Source: 20CM-2-55-15 sp963738025
Lineage (GTDB): Bacteria > Acidobacteriota > Terriglobia > 20CM-2-55-15
NCBI GenBank assembly: GCA_963738025.1
Contig: CAVTWA010000005.1
Span: 124,001 to 188,000 of the forward strand
Reading direction: 5' to 3'
Length of the DNA stretch: 64,000 nucleotides
Within the stretch, counting starts at the first letter, position 1; every line of letters begins with the position of its first letter. Positions 32,785 to 42,829 of this stretch are shown one piece after another. The notes below the pieces were generated by a model, which ran no database searches, was not told the DNA's origin, and saw only the letters and a list, made by a program, of their open reading frames with translations. The position numbers and the translations under genes are program-made.

Positions 32785-33879
32785 TTAGCGCGCTCCAGCC
32801 TGCGGACCGCGGGGAGCGACGGCAAACGGGCCGACCTCCGGTTTACCCTGGGTGTTCGCGAGAGCGCCAAGTTCGGCGCGTACGCCGGCAGCAATCGCTG
32901 CGGTTTCGCTGCCAGCCTGGAAACAGGTGAAATCCGGGCGGTCGCGCCATGCAAACGGGCCGCAAAGCCGGACGCCGGCTCTTATCGCCGCGTCATGGAC
33001 GATGTTGATGGCGCGTTCGTAGTCCGGAGAGCCCTGGCGATAACCGGAGAAATTGCCCAGATCTCCACTCGCAGCAAACACGGCCGTCACGCCCGGAACT
33101 TTGGCGATGGCGTCGGCATCTTTCAGCCCTTCCAGGGTTTCGATCATAAGAATCAACACGATATTGTCGTTGATGGTGTTGCGGTATCCACCGGGAACGC
33201 CGCCCCACATATTCGCGTCAAACGCCTGGCCACCGCCGTTGCTTCGCCGGCCAAGGGGAGGGAAGTACGCCCAATTACGGGCGTCGATAGCTTCCTGAAG
33301 GCTGTCTATGGTCGGTACCACAAGCACAAGCGCTCCGGCATCCAGCGCATGCTGGATTTCCCGCTCATCGGTATAGGCGACGCGGACCCCAGGAACCGCC
33401 TTTGCGTTCGGGCATGTGCGCCACATTCTGGCGACGGCAGACCAATCGCGCTCGTTGTGTTGCATTTCCGTCCAGATGAAGTCATACCCCGCGTTGGCCA
33501 TCGCACAATAAACGGCGGGATCTGTGGAGTTGAACAACGTGCCACCGGTTACTTTTCCGCCTTCCATCATCTTCAGTTTTACCGGATTCCAGATCCTGGA
33601 ATTGGCCGGAGGATTGAAGGCGGGGCCGTATTTCCAGCCTTTCACGTCGAACGGTCCCTGATTCACAGCGCCTGCTGGCGCCACCTCACCGGCATTGCTG
33701 TCTTTGCCGGCTGGCGCGGCAAGGGGGAAGGTCGTTGTTCCCGGCGCTGCATTATTGGCATACGGGTCGGCGTTTGGCGCCGGCTGCTGGGGTGGCCGGT
33801 TCTGAGCTTGAAAACCGAAACCGGCAATTGCAAGCGCCGTTGCAAGCGTAGCCAAGAGAAACAGTCGCCTCATGTTCAA
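32785..33879 (-). CDS. HpcH/HpaI aldolase-family protein with signal peptide
   Basis: The start (MNMRRLFLLATLATALAIAG) is a signal peptide and is followed by a Pro/Ala-rich linker. From about residue 95 the protein matches HpcH/HpaI (2-dehydro-3-deoxy-sugar acid aldolase) enzymes: LKMMEGGKVTGGTLFNSTDP, the substrate Arg region PGVRVAY, VLVVPTIDSLQEA, the metal-ligand Glu in ILMIETLEGLKD and FAASGDLGNFSGYR. Enzymes of this family are normally cytoplasmic, so export is unusual. It has 364 residues against a usual 260. It lies 22 bases upstream of the previous entry on the same strand. Confidence 0.82.
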   Translation of the reverse strand: MNMRRLFLLATLATALAIAGFGFQAQNRPPQQPAPNADPYANNAAPGTTTFPLAAPAGKDSNAGEVAPAGAVNQGPFDVKGWKYGPAFNPPANSRIWNPVKLKMMEGGKVTGGTLFNSTDPAVYCAMANAGYDFIWTEMQHNERDWSAVARMWRTCPNAKAVPGVRVAYTDEREIQHALDAGALVLVVPTIDSLQEAIDARNWAYFPPLGRRSNGGGQAFDANMWGGVPGGYRNTINDNIVLILMIETLEGLKDADAIAKVPGVTAVFAASGDLGNFSGYRQGSPDYERAINIVHDAAIRAGVRLCGPFAWRDRPDFTCFQAGSETAAIAAGVRAELGALANTQGKPEVGPFAVAPRGPQAGAR

Positions 33880-33943
33880 CTCTCCTATCGTGGGTTAGGC
33901 GGAGAATATACGGTTTTTGGAGACCTGACAAATTTTTCACGTA

Positions 33944-34939
33944 TCAGGCATGCATGGCCAGGCACTCTTCCCAAAATTGACGCGTGCCGTGGTGGAGCCG
34001 GGCGCCAACCTGGGTAATCACCTTTTGCGCCAGGTAACCGGCGCCGCGTGCGGCTTTCACCGGTGGAACACCGTGTGTGATTCCGTACAGGAATCCGCCG
34101 GCAAACATATCTCCCGCGCCCGTAAGGTCCTTGGGTTCGCAAGGGAAAGACGGAACGTGCGCTTCGACACCGTCATGCCGGATGTAGGCGCCATGGGGTC
34201 CGTTGGTCACGACGACGGACGGAACCGTACCTTTCAGTTTCTTGAAGGCTCGCTCGGCGTCCTTCTCATCCGCAATGGCGCATGCTTCGGCTTCGTTGCA
34301 AAAAAACAGGTCTGTCTGTTTCAGTGCTTCGCGTAGTGCATCGCCGAAGGCGTGAACGACGAAAGCATCGGAACAAGTGATCGCGATTTTCGTCCCGTGC
34401 CGCTTCGCAATGGCCATGGCTTCACGGATTGCGGTTTGACCTGTTGCCGGATTCGCGAAGACATAGCCCTCGATAAAAAGCCACTCGGAACCGGCGATGC
34501 GGCGCTCCTCGACGTGTTTGGCTGCGAGATGACTGGAGACTGCCAGGCATGTGCGCATCGTTCGTTCGGCGTCCGGCGTGACGATGCAGATGCAGGTTCC
34601 TGTGGACTCATTGACGATGATCGGGTTTCCGATGTCGATACCGAGTTCTTCGAACTCGCTCGCGTAAAAGAGTCCGTAGCGGTCATCGCCCACGCATCCG
34701 ACAAAAGCGGCCTGGCCTCCAAGTTGCGAGAAGGCGATGACAGAGTTGGCGACCGAACCGCCGCTCACCAGCTTTGGTTCGTGACGTTGATAGCGGTCGA
34801 GCAGCATTTTCTGTTCATCGAGATCCACGAGGCGCATGCCGCCACGTTCGAAACCGAGTGAAGCAAATTCGGAATCTGAGACTTCAAGAAAAATATCGAC
34901 GATTGCGTTACCTAGGCCACAAAGTTTGAATTCTTTCAT
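33944..34939 (-). CDS. PfkB-family carbohydrate/adenosine kinase
   Basis: ATG 34939 (MKEFKLCGLGNAIVDIFLEV) is preferred over an upstream GTG that lies within a hairpin. The 331-residue protein has the PfkB signatures: GGSVANSVIAFSQLGG near the N-terminus and DLTGAGDMFAGGFLYG near the C-terminus, whose Asp is the catalytic base and whose GAGD forms the anion hole. The closest type is adenosine/ribokinase-like as found in many bacteria. The substrate could be adenosine or a sugar. It acts in the cytoplasm. Confidence 0.87.
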   Translation of the reverse strand: MKEFKLCGLGNAIVDIFLEVSDSEFASLGFERGGMRLVDLDEQKMLLDRYQRHEPKLVSGGSVANSVIAFSQLGGQAAFVGCVGDDRYGLFYASEFEELGIDIGNPIIVNESTGTCICIVTPDAERTMRTCLAVSSHLAAKHVEERRIAGSEWLFIEGYVFANPATGQTAIREAMAIAKRHGTKIAITCSDAFVVHAFGDALREALKQTDLFFCNEAEACAIADEKDAERAFKKLKGTVPSVVVTNGPHGAYIRHDGVEAHVPSFPCEPKDLTGAGDMFAGGFLYGITHGVPPVKAARGAGYLAQKVITQVGARLHHGTRQFWEECLAMHA

Positions 34940-34948
34940 GGAAGGATA

Positions 34949-35027
34949 ATAAGCCACGGATTGAACGGATTTAACGGATTTGTTTCTGTTCCTTAAATCC
35001 GTTAAATCCGTTCAATCCGTGGCTTAT
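34949..35027. terminator. Hairpin, family 3 copy 3
   Basis: ATAAGCCACGGATTGAACGG and CCGTTCAATCCGTGGCTTAT are perfect complements, as in copy 2, with a longer central segment (AACGGATTTGTTTCTGTTCC). It follows directly the stop codon of the receptor gene read from the right and so may terminate it. Confidence 0.7.
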
Positions 35028-35031
35028 CAGC

Positions 35032-38000
35032 TCAGAAGGTCAGACGGGCGTTAAACGTGAACCTGCGGTTGGCGACCGTGTTCTGTGACTGAGACACCCC
35101 GCCGGTAGGATCGGCGGCTGTCAACTTTCCGAAGCTCACGTTGTTGATGTCCGTAGCTCCGGCAACAAAAGCCCAGCTCGGATTGTTCAGTACATTGACG
35201 GCATCAAGCCGAATCTCGAATTCCTTTCCTTCCGAAATCCGGATGCGCTTGACGAGGTTTACGTCAAAGTTGGCGTGCGTCGGACCGGTAACCCACTGCC
35301 GGCCCAGCGTCCCGATAGTTCCAGGAGCAGGATTTGCCAGAACGAGGTTGCCATTGGCATCCTGCAACGCCTTGTTGGAGAATGATCCCGACACGCTCTG
35401 CAGCGCCGTTATCGAGTTAATCGAGGGATCCGGGATCTGTTTCAGATCGCCGAAGTAGTTTGCACCGCTCGTCGTATAGTGTGACCTTACCGCTGCTCTT
35501 CGGGAAATTCTGAAGCACAGTTGGCGTATTGGGACTGCGGCCGAGATTGACGGTTGCCGGTATCGGCGAAAATGTCGTTTCAGCACTTGAGGCCGTAAGA
35601 GTGGTCGGCGCCCCTGTGCTCCAGTGAAAGATGCCGCCCAACTGCCAGCGCTCGATGATTCTTGAAACATACTTCGGCGCGTTGGCCAGCAACGGCCGGC
35701 CGGGTCCTATCGGCAACTCGAAAGTGCCATTGCTGCGGAAATCGTGCCTCCGGTCGAAACCCAGCAAGGAATGGTTCAGATGCGGATTTCTCGGATCCTG
35801 GTATTCGATGGCTCCGTCACCGTCGTTTTCGCCCAACGCCTTGCTCCATGTATAGGCAAATTGGTTGGTGAAGCCGTGCGACAGGCGTTTGGTCACTTCG
35901 ATGTTCAACGAATGGTACGTCGAACTTCCCGGGTTATTGCCAACGATGGCTGCCTGGTATTGAGGATTCGCGGTAATGAAGTTCTCCGGGAACCCGTTCT
36001 TCGTAAACAGACCGCCGGCCCTGCCGGTTCCGGTCGTTGACGTGTTCAAAAGGCTGGCAAACTGGCCGACATTGCCGTTGGCAAGAAAGGTCCTGAAGTT
36101 GGTATTGCCGCGCAACGCCGCCGAGCCCGTAAGGGTCGTTGTATTCACAACGCCTTGTCCCAACGCGGCGTTCGTTCCAGCATTGAGCGTGATTCCGTTC
36201 AACATCTGGTCGAATAACGCTGCGTTGCCGCCCTGGCGCGTGACGTTGAAGGCGTTCAGGATTCCGTTTTCATAGATGTTGACGTCATTGAGTGAAAGTC
36301 CACCGTACAAACGTGTGCCTTTGCTACCGATATAGCGGGTCTGTACGGTGAAGTTCTTGGCGAGTTCGCGCTGAATCTCAAAATTGAAGTTTTGAATATA
36401 CGGGTTCACGCGATTGTCGGCAAAGCCCAACACCGGGTTGGATTTCACGCCAAAGGGTTCCTGGGCCAGCGGTTTGACACCCGTCGGCAACGGGATCGGC
36501 ACCGGCAGATCGGGAGACGAGAAGTTGAAGTACTTCGTGCCCAGTCCCAAGGATGCCAGTGACGGAAGAGTCGACAATCCGGGATTGTTCCCGACGAACA
36601 GGCTGAGGTTGGCATTGAACGAGGCCGATCCCTGATATGCGACTCCATATCCTGCACGGACCACGGTCTTGTCCTTGCCACCCCACGGCAGTGTCCAACT
36701 CAAACCAATGGCGGGGGCAAAGTTGTTGCGATCGTTCTTGTAGAGCAGCGTGCCGGGATTGGGAGAATTCTTTCCGACAAGCTGGAGTTGTGTGGGCTGC
36801 CCGCCGGGCCCCGAAATACCAAGCAAGCCTGCCTGTCCGCCGACAGGCGATACGTTCATACCCCGGTTTTCGTAGGGCACACCATAGAAGTCATAGCGGA
36901 TTCCAACATTGAGCGTTAAATCGGAGCGAACCTTCCAATCGTCTTTGAAGAACGCGCTCCATTCGTTCTGGTGATAATCCTTGATCCTGGCTTGCGCCGA
37001 GAATGCGGTGTCGGTCGGATTGATCACATTGAATCCGTTTGCGATGCTGATATCTCCGACGGAACCCGCGAGGTCCAGCAGAAGGTTTGAGGCTGTCGTG
37101 ATGTTGGTACCAAGCAGGCCTGCAATATTGGGAATTCCCTGGACGGGGTTGTTGACAGAGTTTACCGAAACGAGCGGAATCGTGTAGAAGTCCGGGTTGT
37201 CGCTGCCGTTAAACCCGAGCGAACTGGTGAAACGTGTGTCGAAACCGCTTCTGAAGGCATGCTTGCCCCTGCGTCCAGCTCACGGTGTCGGCGAAGTCCC
37301 AGATCGGACTCTGCTGACCCCGGGTTGCGGCGCCACTGACGCTATTAATGATGTTGCTGCCGATCAGGGCTTGAGTCGGATAGAACGCCTTGCCGCCGTG
37401 TGTCGGAAGCACGGCACGTGCAGCAGCACCGACCGCATCCGGTCTCCAGATCGACGACCAGCTATAGTTCCAGGCTTTGCGTGTTCCAAAGCGGAATTCA
37501 TTGACGATCGTCGGAGATACCGTCGAAACAAACGATGCTGTCAAGACGCGCGGCTTGCGCGAGACTAAGCCATCGTAGCCGCCGGGCCAACTCGTGAGAC
37601 CGGCCTGCGCCGTTTCGGCAGAATCCCGCTCCCACGTTCCGCTGAACGATACCTTGTTACTTCCGTTGAAATTGTGATCGATGCGGACGTTGTACTGGTT
37701 CCGATCTGTATCGTTGCCATCGCCATTCGCCGTATCTTGACCTTGAGAGCGGCGCAGCCAGCGAATGCCTGCCGTATTCAAACCATCTCCAACCGTGTAG
37801 TCATTCGGCGAAGGCATGCGGCTGAGCAGGTTCGTGATCCATCCAGAGCTATCGGGAGTTGTTCGTAGTGGATCCCAGGGTGTGCCGTCGGGTTTGGCGA
37901 AAACATTGAACGAAGTCAGATCCCCGGTGGCGGTAGAGGGCTTTACGGGGTTTCCGTTACGGTCGACCGTCGGGACGTTCGCCAGGATGTTGCCGTTCTG

Positions 38001-38963
38001 GACGCCCGGGAAATAACGGAAAATGCCCTGCCTTGCCTGGTCGGTCAATACCGTCCCGGTGAAGTTGCTCTTTGTGAGAAATCGCTGACCATCAAAAAGG
38101 AAAAAGAAGAACGTCTTGTTCTTGATGATCGGTCCACCGACGCGGCCGCCAAACTGATTACCGTTGTAATAGTCTTTGCCCGCACCCTGAAAATTATTGT
38201 TCCAGGAATTCGCGTTCAGCACCGAGTTCCGGTTCACCCAGAACAGGCTGCCATGCAACTGGTTGGTGCCGGAACGGGTTGTCATCTGAATCTGTCCGGA
38301 TCCTCGTCCGAGTTCTGCGTCCGCAGGGGCGACGATGACGCGCACTTCATCGACAAGATCGGGACTCACGAAAGTGGTCGTGGCGGCGCCGGTGTCGTAC
38401 CGCCCGTCGCTGACAGGAATCCCATCGCGGGTTGTGTTGAGCAGGGTCAGGCGTCCGCCTGCAAAGTTGCTGCCTTGCGTTCCTGCCGACGTCGTGGTCA
38501 GGTCCAGGATGTTCCGCGAACCCAGAGGCAGATCGCGAACTTTGTATTCGGGGAGAACATTGCCTACCGATGCCGATGTCGTTGCGATCAGAGTGTCGGC
38601 GGCGACGTTCACGTCAACGGATTGACTTTGTCCTCCGACCGGCAAGGTAAAGTTCAAACGGACCTGCTGGGAGACGCCTAACGTAACGTCGTTGTACGTC
38701 TGCGTCTGAAACCCGGGAAGTTCGGCCGATACTTTGTAAACTCCGGTTTGGAGCGACGGAAAATTGTACGATCCCGTTTCGTTGGTGACGTTTGTCGAGA
38801 TGACTCCCGTTTGCGTATTCGTTGCCGTAACCGTCACGCCTGGAATTAACGCTTTGGTCGAGTCGGAGACCGTTCCGCCCAACGTTGCGTTCGTTGTTTG
38901 CGCGAATGAGTTACCCCAGAGAGCAAAAAGCAGCAGCGTGGCTGCAAGTAGGTACCTTTTCAT
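35032..38963 (-). pseudogene. Oar-like TonB-dependent receptor with carboxypeptidase-regulatory domain, two frameshifts
   Basis: The start is ATG 38963 behind GTGGAGGAG with a signal peptide (MKRYLLAATLLLFALWGNSF). The regulatory beta-sandwich follows (ATLGGTVSDSTKALIPGVTV), then a plug domain (PDLVDEVRVIVAPADAELGR) and a long barrel ending in the outer-membrane signature RFTFNARLTF. The frame is lost at about 37266-37269, in a run of four C (minus-strand GGGG), and again at about 35482. Removing one base at each place gives one protein of about 1310 residues, typical for the family. Such receptors are abundant in Acidobacteria and take up oligosaccharides or peptides. The two indels may be assembly errors. 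Confidence 0.85.
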
Positions 38964-39242
38964 TAAGACTCCTCCACACCCTAGTCGATCTTGAAAGTGG
39001 TCGCAGTGTACTACAACAGGGAGGAACGGCCAAAGCACAAGCCGCCATCGAGGCGACGGCTTTTCCTCATCATTTGTGTCGATTACCAATTAACTGATGT
39101 TGAATAAGGTGTAGATAACAGCCTCAGATCCAGGAATCACCCCGTCCATCTGCAAAGCTGTTTGTAAAAGAATGCAAATCTTGGGCTTCAAAATTTTTCT
39201 TTTTACTGGTGCTCTTGTCTAAGCGGCCATGCAGGCGTTGCT
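38964..39242. other. Divergent intergenic region
   Basis: The 279 bases between the receptor gene and the plus-strand glycosyltransferase contain no gene that can be supported. Both promoters should be here. The only recognisable signal is the GGAGGAG ribosome site of the receptor at 38970-38976. Confidence 0.5.
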
Positions 39243-40634
39243 TTGAAAGAAGCGAATGTCAACGATGCTCGAGAGGGCGAACGCAGGCGGCCTCTTTCAG
39301 GCGTGAGCATCGATTTGACCGTCGAACATCTCACACCCACCCTTACAGCGGCGGCCAGGCGATCAAGAACACGCCGGATGCTGCTGACGATGGTCATTGC
39401 CGCGCTTGCGGTCCGGCTTATCGCCATGGCATTCCTGTACTCGGAGCAGTTGGACCCCAGAGATGATCATTTCCGCTTTGGATTCGAAACAGGAAGAATT
39501 GCGCGATCAATTGTACAAGGCCATGGCTTCGCCAGTCCGTTATATGCAGAGACCGGCCCAACGGCATGGATGACTCCGCTTTATCCGTATATCGTCGCGG
39601 GATTCTTTAAGCTTTTCGGTATCTATACGAAGGCTGCGGCCATTGCCCTACTCTGCTCTAACGCCCTGATATCGGCTGTGACCTGCGTTCCTATCTTCTT
39701 CTTTGCAAAGAAAAGCTTTGGCGAACACGTTGGCCGTTGGTCCGCCTGGGCATGGGTATTTTTTCCATACGGGATTTACTTTCCTGTCGAACGCATCTGG
39801 GAAACCTGGTTGGCGGCCCTGTTGTTGTGTTTCTTGTTTCAGATTGCGCTAAAACTGGAGGATACCGATCGGGTTGCAGCCTGGGTTGGAACAGGATTTC
39901 TGTGGGCGATCGCGGGTTTGACGAGCGGCATGGTCCTTTCCGTAATGCCCTTCCTCCATGGTTGGATCGCATATCGTCGCCATCGGCAAAAACGACGCTG
40001 GTTTGTGCCAAACCTGGCATGCGCTGTTGCTTTTTTGGCGCTGGTCTCTCCCTGGTTCATCCGAAACTACCGGACTTTTCATCGCTTCATTCCATTCCGC
40101 GACAACGCTGGAATGGTCATGCGTCTGGGTACAAAAGGCAATTCCGACTATTGGGGTCCCTATGAGCTAGGCCCCTGGCACTACAACGCGGAGTGGGAGG
40201 AATTCCACCAGGGCGGAGAAATTCGCTACATGGATCACAAGGAGGAGCAGGCAATCGCGTTTATCAAATCCAATCCGGCCTGGTACACCTGGACGTCTCT
40301 TCGCCGCATGGTCTTCATCTGGACCGGATATTGGAGTCTTGAAAAATCGTACCTGGAACAGGAGGAATGGGACCCGTATAACATTCCGTTCTGTACCTGT
40401 TTGACAATATTGGCCTTCCTTGGTTTACGAAGAGCATTTCAAAGCCGCAATGCGACGGCTGTTCCTTACCTGATTCTCATACTGGTGTTTCCGGCGAGTT
40501 ACTACCTCACCAGCCCCGAGGTATATTACCGGCGGCCGATTGATCCCATGCTGCTCGTTCTGGCGGTTTATGCAGTTACTGGAAATGCCAAAAAAAGAGC
40601 AGAAAATGAGCGGCAGCAACTTATTGCGTTTTAG
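39243..40634 (+). CDS. GT-C fold membrane glycosyltransferase (GT39/PMT_2-like)
   Basis: This 463-residue protein has about 9-10 membrane helices starting near residue 45 (MLLTMVIAALAVRLIAMAFL). The first periplasmic loop has an acidic DPRDDHFRFGFETGRIARSI and GHGFASPLYAETGPTAWMTP, as in polyprenyl-phosphate-sugar dependent glycosyltransferases such as ArnT. The start TTG 39243 is uncertain, since no clear ribosome site precedes it; a GTG at about 39306 is an alternative. It probably transfers a sugar to a lipid or protein on the outer face of the inner membrane. It overlaps the convergent hydrolase gene by 14 bases. Confidence 0.83.
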   Translation: MKEANVNDAREGERRRPLSGVSIDLTVEHLTPTLTAAARRSRTRRMLLTMVIAALAVRLIAMAFLYSEQLDPRDDHFRFGFETGRIARSIVQGHGFASPLYAETGPTAWMTPLYPYIVAGFFKLFGIYTKAAAIALLCSNALISAVTCVPIFFFAKKSFGEHVGRWSAWAWVFFPYGIYFPVERIWETWLAALLLCFLFQIALKLEDTDRVAAWVGTGFLWAIAGLTSGMVLSVMPFLHGWIAYRRHRQKRRWFVPNLACAVAFLALVSPWFIRNYRTFHRFIPFRDNAGMVMRLGTKGNSDYWGPYELGPWHYNAEWEEFHQGGEIRYMDHKEEQAIAFIKSNPAWYTWTSLRRMVFIWTGYWSLEKSYLEQEEWDPYNIPFCTCLTILAFLGLRRAFQSRNATAVPYLILILVFPASYYLTSPEVYYRRPIDPMLLVLAVYAVTGNAKKRAENERQQLIAF

Positions 40635-41802
40635 AGACCCAGCGAGACATCATTTCCGCGATCTGCTTATTGTTTTTCTCAAGCATCATCATATGTCCAT
40701 TGCCATGAATCCCGGAGTCCGCCAACCGTGCAAACATGGGGTGGGCGCCGGCCTGTTCAAGGAACTTCACCGTGCAATGGTCATACGGCGCATGGTAGGA
40801 CGCTTCCGCAGTGACAATCAGAATTGGAACTCGCTGGAGATGAGGCAGCTGCCGTGCCGGAGCCTTCTGGAGCCAACACCGGACCAGGTCTGGTCCGTCG
40901 GGTCTTTCCTGCCGTTCGATTGCGAGTTCCTTCGGCTCGTTTATCGGCGGGGAATAGGCTAGCGGGACATCCGTGATTCCCCATCGCCGTGGCTGAGTCG
41001 CGCTGTCACGGAACCAGTCTGGCGCAGGAACTATGTCGGTATTGAAAAACGGCGGTCCGCTGGGTTCGACGGCGATGATTGCCTTCACCAGGTCCGGTCG
41101 CGCGTCCCCGATCGGCCAGCCAAACGCGCCCGATTGCGAGTGCGTCATGATGATTGCGGGACCGATCTTCTCGAGCAGCGCCAGAACTCCATCACGCGTC
41201 AATGCGATTTGAAGCGTCAGATCGCCGATTGATGGCAACTGCGATGCGAAGAACTGATCGAATACCGGGTCTCCCGGCGCTCCTTGCCCGGGCCACTGCG
41301 TATGCAGATGCGCCTGTGGCCAGAGGTTATAGCGCTCCGGCGCGACGAATCGGCGTTGAACGTCTTCGAGGTCCGGCTGCCGCTGCGCAGCATAAAGATC
41401 CGGATTGAACGCGGACCGCCCGCGTCCGGGTTGATCGACGATATAGACGGCATACCCCTGTCTCAAGAAGAACTGAGCCCAGCCTTCGCGGCCATCCGGT
41501 GTTCCACTAAAGTTAGTTCCGGATTGCCAGAGGCCATGAATCATCACGATTGGAAAAGGATGTGTTCGCTTTGCAGGAATCTGATACTCGGCATAGATCT
41601 GACCTGCGAGTTGTTGATGCTCCTGCACGAGCGAGTATTTGCCGCCGGCAAACATGTAACCTTCCTGAGCCAGGATCAGCGGTTCTGATGAGGTTTCCTT
41701 TGCCGGTAAGCTGATTTGCGCAATAAGGGCTAGTGAGAGCACTAGCATTACGACCAGCGCAGCGACTTTAATGTTTGCGGATGAACTTGAGGACGGCATC
41801 AT
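40621..41802 (-). CDS. Membrane-anchored or secreted alpha/beta hydrolase
   Basis: This 393-residue protein has an N-terminal hydrophobic segment (AALVVMLVLSLALIAQISL). The alpha/beta-hydrolase core has the oxyanion segment VMIHGLWQSGTNFSG, VYIVDQPGRGRSAF, nucleophile elbow MTHSQSGAFGW (Ser in THSQS) and a late His in GIHGNGHMMMLEKNN. The substrate is unknown; such proteins often act as esterases. Its ATG overlaps the end of the preceding hydrolase gene by about 35 bases, so the two are co-transcribed. Confidence 0.85.
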   Translation of the reverse strand: MMPSSSSSANIKVAALVVMLVLSLALIAQISLPAKETSSEPLILAQEGYMFAGGKYSLVQEHQQLAGQIYAEYQIPAKRTHPFPIVMIHGLWQSGTNFSGTPDGREGWAQFFLRQGYAVYIVDQPGRGRSAFNPDLYAAQRQPDLEDVQRRFVAPERYNLWPQAHLHTQWPGQGAPGDPVFDQFFASQLPSIGDLTLQIALTRDGVLALLEKIGPAIIMTHSQSGAFGWPIGDARPDLVKAIIAVEPSGPPFFNTDIVPAPDWFRDSATQPRRWGITDVPLAYSPPINEPKELAIERQERPDGPDLVRCWLQKAPARQLPHLQRVPILIVTAEASYHAPYDHCTVKFLEQAGAHPMFARLADSGIHGNGHMMMLEKNNKQIAEMMSRWVSKTQ

Positions 41803-42616
41803 TGAAAGCCCCCGGTTGTTCCCAATACGACGAATGGCCTGCTTCAGGAATAATTTTGATTTCCGAATCCTTGATCCTCGCAGTGAATAACTTCATCACC
41901 GGCGGTGGGGCGTACATATCGGCGTCGCCAGTGATGAACAGCGCCGGCACCTTGATATTCTCGAGCAGAGCAAATGTCATGCGGTTCCGGAATGGCTGGG
42001 CCTGCGCGCCATTTTGACGGCTCATGTGCTCCAGTTCGATCCACCGACGCGTTCCATCCGGATTCGCCGCGCGATAAGCAGGTCCGACTTCGCGTAATTC
42101 CGGCGGTAAAGCGTCGAATGGAGGAGGACGCAACCGCCTGCCGAGTTCCACATAATCCTCGTCTTGCATTCCCCCAATACTGTTCGCGATCACCAGGCTT
42201 CGCAGTTCTTGCGGAAACGACAGCGCGTAATCAAGACCGACAAAACCGCCCCCGGCTGTGGCGACGAGATGAAAGCGATCGACTTTCAGATGCTTCATTA
42301 ATGCGTGCAGGTCATCGGCGCCGGTGTCGGGCGGCGCGCCCGGTTCTGTGACGGAGCGCCCCCATCCGCGGCGGTCATACGCAATGAAGCGAAAGTTTGC
42401 GGATGTGAATGCGGGAATCTGGTGCTCCCAGTTTGCACTGCTGCCGGTATTGGAATGCAGGAAGACAACGGGAACGCCCTTCCCGCCCGTGTCGACATAC
42501 CAGATGCGAACGCCGGGAAGGTCCGCGTACGTACCAGTGGTGGCCGCTTGTGAGAAGCTCAACACGGCAAAACCAAGCCCGATAACGGCTGCCTTCAGCT
42601 GTCCTGTTGCTTTCAT
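41768..42616 (-). CDS. Exported alpha/beta-hydrolase-fold protein lacking the nucleophile serine
   Basis: ATG 42616 gives 282 residues with a signal-like start (LKAAVIGLGFAVLSFSQAA). The fold is clear: VVFLHSNTGSSANWE, FIAYDRRGWGRSVTEP, LFITGDADMYAPPPV and a late His in EAGHSSYWEQPGAF. The expected elbow GxSxG reads HLVATAGGGFVGL, with Ala in place of the nucleophile Ser. The subfamily may use a different chemistry or be non-catalytic. It is the upstream member of a two-gene operon with the next hydrolase. Confidence 0.83.
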   Translation of the reverse strand: MKATGQLKAAVIGLGFAVLSFSQAATTGTYADLPGVRIWYVDTGGKGVPVVFLHSNTGSSANWEHQIPAFTSANFRFIAYDRRGWGRSVTEPGAPPDTGADDLHALMKHLKVDRFHLVATAGGGFVGLDYALSFPQELRSLVIANSIGGMQDEDYVELGRRLRPPPFDALPPELREVGPAYRAANPDGTRRWIELEHMSRQNGAQAQPFRNRMTFALLENIKVPALFITGDADMYAPPPVMKLFTARIKDSEIKIIPEAGHSSYWEQPGAFNDAVLKFIRKH

Positions 42617-42619
42617 CAA

Positions 42620-42705
42620 TGTAGTCGCGGGCTTTAGCCCGCGTCCCTGCTCAGGGAGAATATAACATTCTGCGGACTGAACGCGGGCTAAAGCCCGCGA
42701 CTACA
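42620..42705. repeat. Palindromic repeat, family 4 copy 3
   Basis: TGTAGTCGCGGGCTTTAGCC, then CGCGT, are inverted as ACGCGGGCTAAAGCCCGCGA, then CTACA. It starts right before the hydrolase operon and matches the copies at 27408 and 27551. The rest of the gap to 42825 shows nothing further. Confidence 0.75.
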
Positions 42706-42829
42706 GTTTGGACGTCGGAAGAGGATTGAAGAGTTGGACCTGCCCACGGAGAGCGCATCTATGATCGGTTCTTGCGGATCGGGTGCCAGTGGCGTTGCCG
42801 CCATCCAGCACCGTCCAAGTTTCGCTTAG

